DNA of 14,899 bases, taken from positions 1 through 14,899 of the forward strand of contig CAJULF010000064.1 of NCBI GenBank assembly GCA_910587135.1, in the 5' to 3' direction. The DNA is from an uncultured Oscillospiraceae bacterium. GTDB taxonomy: Bacteria; Bacillota; Clostridia; Oscillospirales; Ruminococcaceae. Position numbers and translations under genes: made by a program. Below, piece after piece: positions 14,257 to 14,899 of the stretch. The stretch's first letter is position 1. Each line of letters starts with the position of its first letter. The notes under the pieces were generated by a model that had not been told where the DNA came from, did no database searches, and saw nothing but the letters and a program-made list of their open reading frames with translations.

Positions 14257-14553
14257 TCACTCAATTGTCAAAATATCCACAAATCCCGTAACTTCAAATA
14301 CTTCGGAAATAACATCGTTGACGTTGCGAATAACCATTTTACCTTGCTTATTCATCACCTTCTGCGCCGCCAGCAGCACGCGCAGACCCGCAGACGATAT
14401 GTACTCCAGCTTCGCGAAGTCGAGATTGAGCTCCGTGTTGTCGGATATACTCTGCTTGAACTCCGCTTCGAGCTTCGGAGCGGTCGTAGTGTCAAGTCGG
14501 CCCTCCAATGCAATGTTAAGGGTCTTACCCTCTGAATTTTTAATGATATTCAT
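14257..14553 (-). CDS. STAS-domain anti-sigma-factor antagonist-like protein
   Basis: The 98-residue protein is a single STAS domain of the SpoIIAA/RsbV type. The phosphorylation loop reads LEYISSAGLRVLLAA, and by alignment with SpoIIAA S54 is the likely phosphoacceptor. The start is the ATG at 14553 because GGAGG lies 8 bases before it; a TTG further upstream (14568) would place the ribosome site inside the gene. Such proteins are phosphorylated by an RsbW-like kinase and dephosphorylated by a PP2C phosphatase; both occur at the other end of this locus (1009-3028), about 12 kb away. It heads the export operon rather than sitting next to its kinase, which is unusual. Its target is unknown: a sigma factor elsewhere, the RsbW-like protein, or the MATE pseudo-ATPase domain. 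Confidence 0.9.
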   Translation of the reverse strand: MNIIKNSEGKTLNIALEGRLDTTTAPKLEAEFKQSISDNTELNLDFAKLEYISSAGLRVLLAAQKVMNKQGKMVIRNVNDVISEVFEVTGFVDILTIE

Positions 14554-14585
14554 ATGCTTTACCTCCAAATAAATTTAATTAACAA

Positions 14586-14621
14586 TGTATAAACTAATAC
14601 CTGATACAACCGACAAGTCAA
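14586..14621 (-). promoter_or_regulatory. Weak candidate promoter for the STAS/export operon
   Basis: On the minus strand the -35-like TTGACT (14616-14621) has 5 of 6 consensus bases. It is followed after 17 bases by ATTAGT (14593-14598), a poor -10. An alternative is TTGTCG (14611-14616) with TTTATA (14588-14593), again spaced by 17. The 95-base gap between the GGDEF stop and the STAS start is AT-rich and shows no terminator, so read-through from the GGDEF gene is also possible. This is a prediction from consensus only. Confidence 0.35.
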
Positions 14622-14648
14622 TCGTTTTTAACAAACCTCATTTATCTT

Positions 14649-14899
14649 TCACTGAGCTTGCTTGATGCTTTGCCCTTCAATTTCCTGCGGAATATATTCA
14701 ACAACGCGCTCCCTGCCGTGATTTTTTCCGTAATACAGCTTATCGTCGGCTGTTTTTACCAGCGCGTCCACCGTACCGCCGCAGTAATTCGATATTCCAA
14801 ACGTCATTGTTACCGGGATTTCCCTGCCATCGTACCGACAACGATAATTGTGAATATTATCCATTATGCGTCTGACAGCCGCAGCGGCTTCATTATACG
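14649..14899 (-). CDS. C-terminal part of a GGDEF (diguanylate cyclase) domain protein, cut by the window edge
   Basis: The open frame continues past the ATG at 14864 to the right edge of the window (reading YNEAAAAVRRIMDNI before the rest), so that ATG is internal and the gene is 5'-truncated by the window. The visible part has the typical end of a GGDEF domain: IPVTMTFGISNY, then VDALVKTADDKLYYGKNHGR. The GG[DE]EF active-site motif itself would lie outside the window, so activity in making cyclic-di-GMP cannot be judged. The gene stops 95 bases before the STAS gene. It may be a separate signalling gene or part of the same regulatory neighbourhood. Confidence 0.85.
   Translation of the reverse strand, partial: YNEAAAAVRRIMDNIHNYRCRYDGREIPVTMTFGISNYCGGTVDALVKTADDKLYYGKNHGRERVVEYIPQEIEGQSIKQAQ

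Noticed and set aside
14560..14640. A SigB-type promoter ahead of the STAS gene, which would close a regulatory loop
   Set aside because: GTTT- and GGT-like pieces exist but not with the right sequence and spacing; the match is no better than chance.
1..14899. CRISPR array, tRNA or rRNA genes
   Set aside because: No regularly spaced direct repeats, cloverleaf-like sequences or rRNA-like stretches were seen on either strand.

Overview
The window looks like a chromosomal accessory region of a gut-type Firmicute, probably Ruminococcus or another member of the Oscillospiraceae. Three things point there: the decayed surface-protein tail at the left end (Ser/Thr/Asp-rich linker, NPSTG motif and a tail block of the kind I associate with Ruminococcus surface proteins), the NHLP/NHLM-type peptide export genes, and a single-membrane-type short HlyD protein. 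This is family-level recognition from memory; no database was searched. Every gene I accept is on the minus strand, so transcription runs from high to low coordinates.

Layout in transcription order. At the right edge is the C-terminal end of a GGDEF (diguanylate cyclase) gene (14649-14899, cut by the window). After a gap with a weak candidate promoter comes a tight export block: a STAS-domain anti-sigma-factor-antagonist-like protein (14257-14553), a very short HlyD-like membrane protein (13776-14249), an NHLP-type ABC exporter with a C39 peptidase (11573-13765) and a second NHLP-type ABC permease/ATPase (9357-11558). Next come the substrates: a decayed, frameshifted precursor relic (9119-9305), an intact Nif11-type precursor with a Cys-rich core (8721-9122), a relic of a 5'-nucleotidase C-terminal domain (8473-8718), a second intact precursor with a different leader (8158-8469), and a radical SAM/SPASM maturase (6692-8134). 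A decayed CstA-like C-terminus, split by a hairpin element, precedes a four-gene, translationally coupled block: a MATE transporter fused to a degenerate RsbW/HATPase-like domain, a GH3-family acyl-adenylating enzyme, a sensor PP2C/SpoIIE phosphatase, and an RsbW-like ATPase. The last gene ends exactly at a 163-bp MITE-like element, beyond which lie a decayed surface-protein gene and a terminator.

Working together (inference): the radical SAM enzyme would modify one or both precursors. The C39 exporter would cleave their leaders after Gly-Gly and export the cores, with the second ABC protein and the short HlyD protein. STAS, RsbW-like ATPase and PP2C phosphatase form a complete partner-switching set that brackets the peptide genes, but no sigma factor is visible. 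The pseudo-ATPase domain on the MATE transporter is a candidate non-transcriptional target. The GH3 enzyme has no obvious role in a known peptide pathway. The combination of NHLP peptide export, a split partner-switch, a MATE-pseudo-ATPase fusion and GH3 is the candidate undescribed system here.

Stretches without an intact gene: 1-846 holds terminator hairpins and the surface-protein relic; 847-1008 is the MITE-like element; 6414-6691 is the cstA relic plus hairpin element; 8472-8720 is the 5'-nucleotidase relic; 9123-9356 is the precursor relic. No tRNA, rRNA or CRISPR array was seen.
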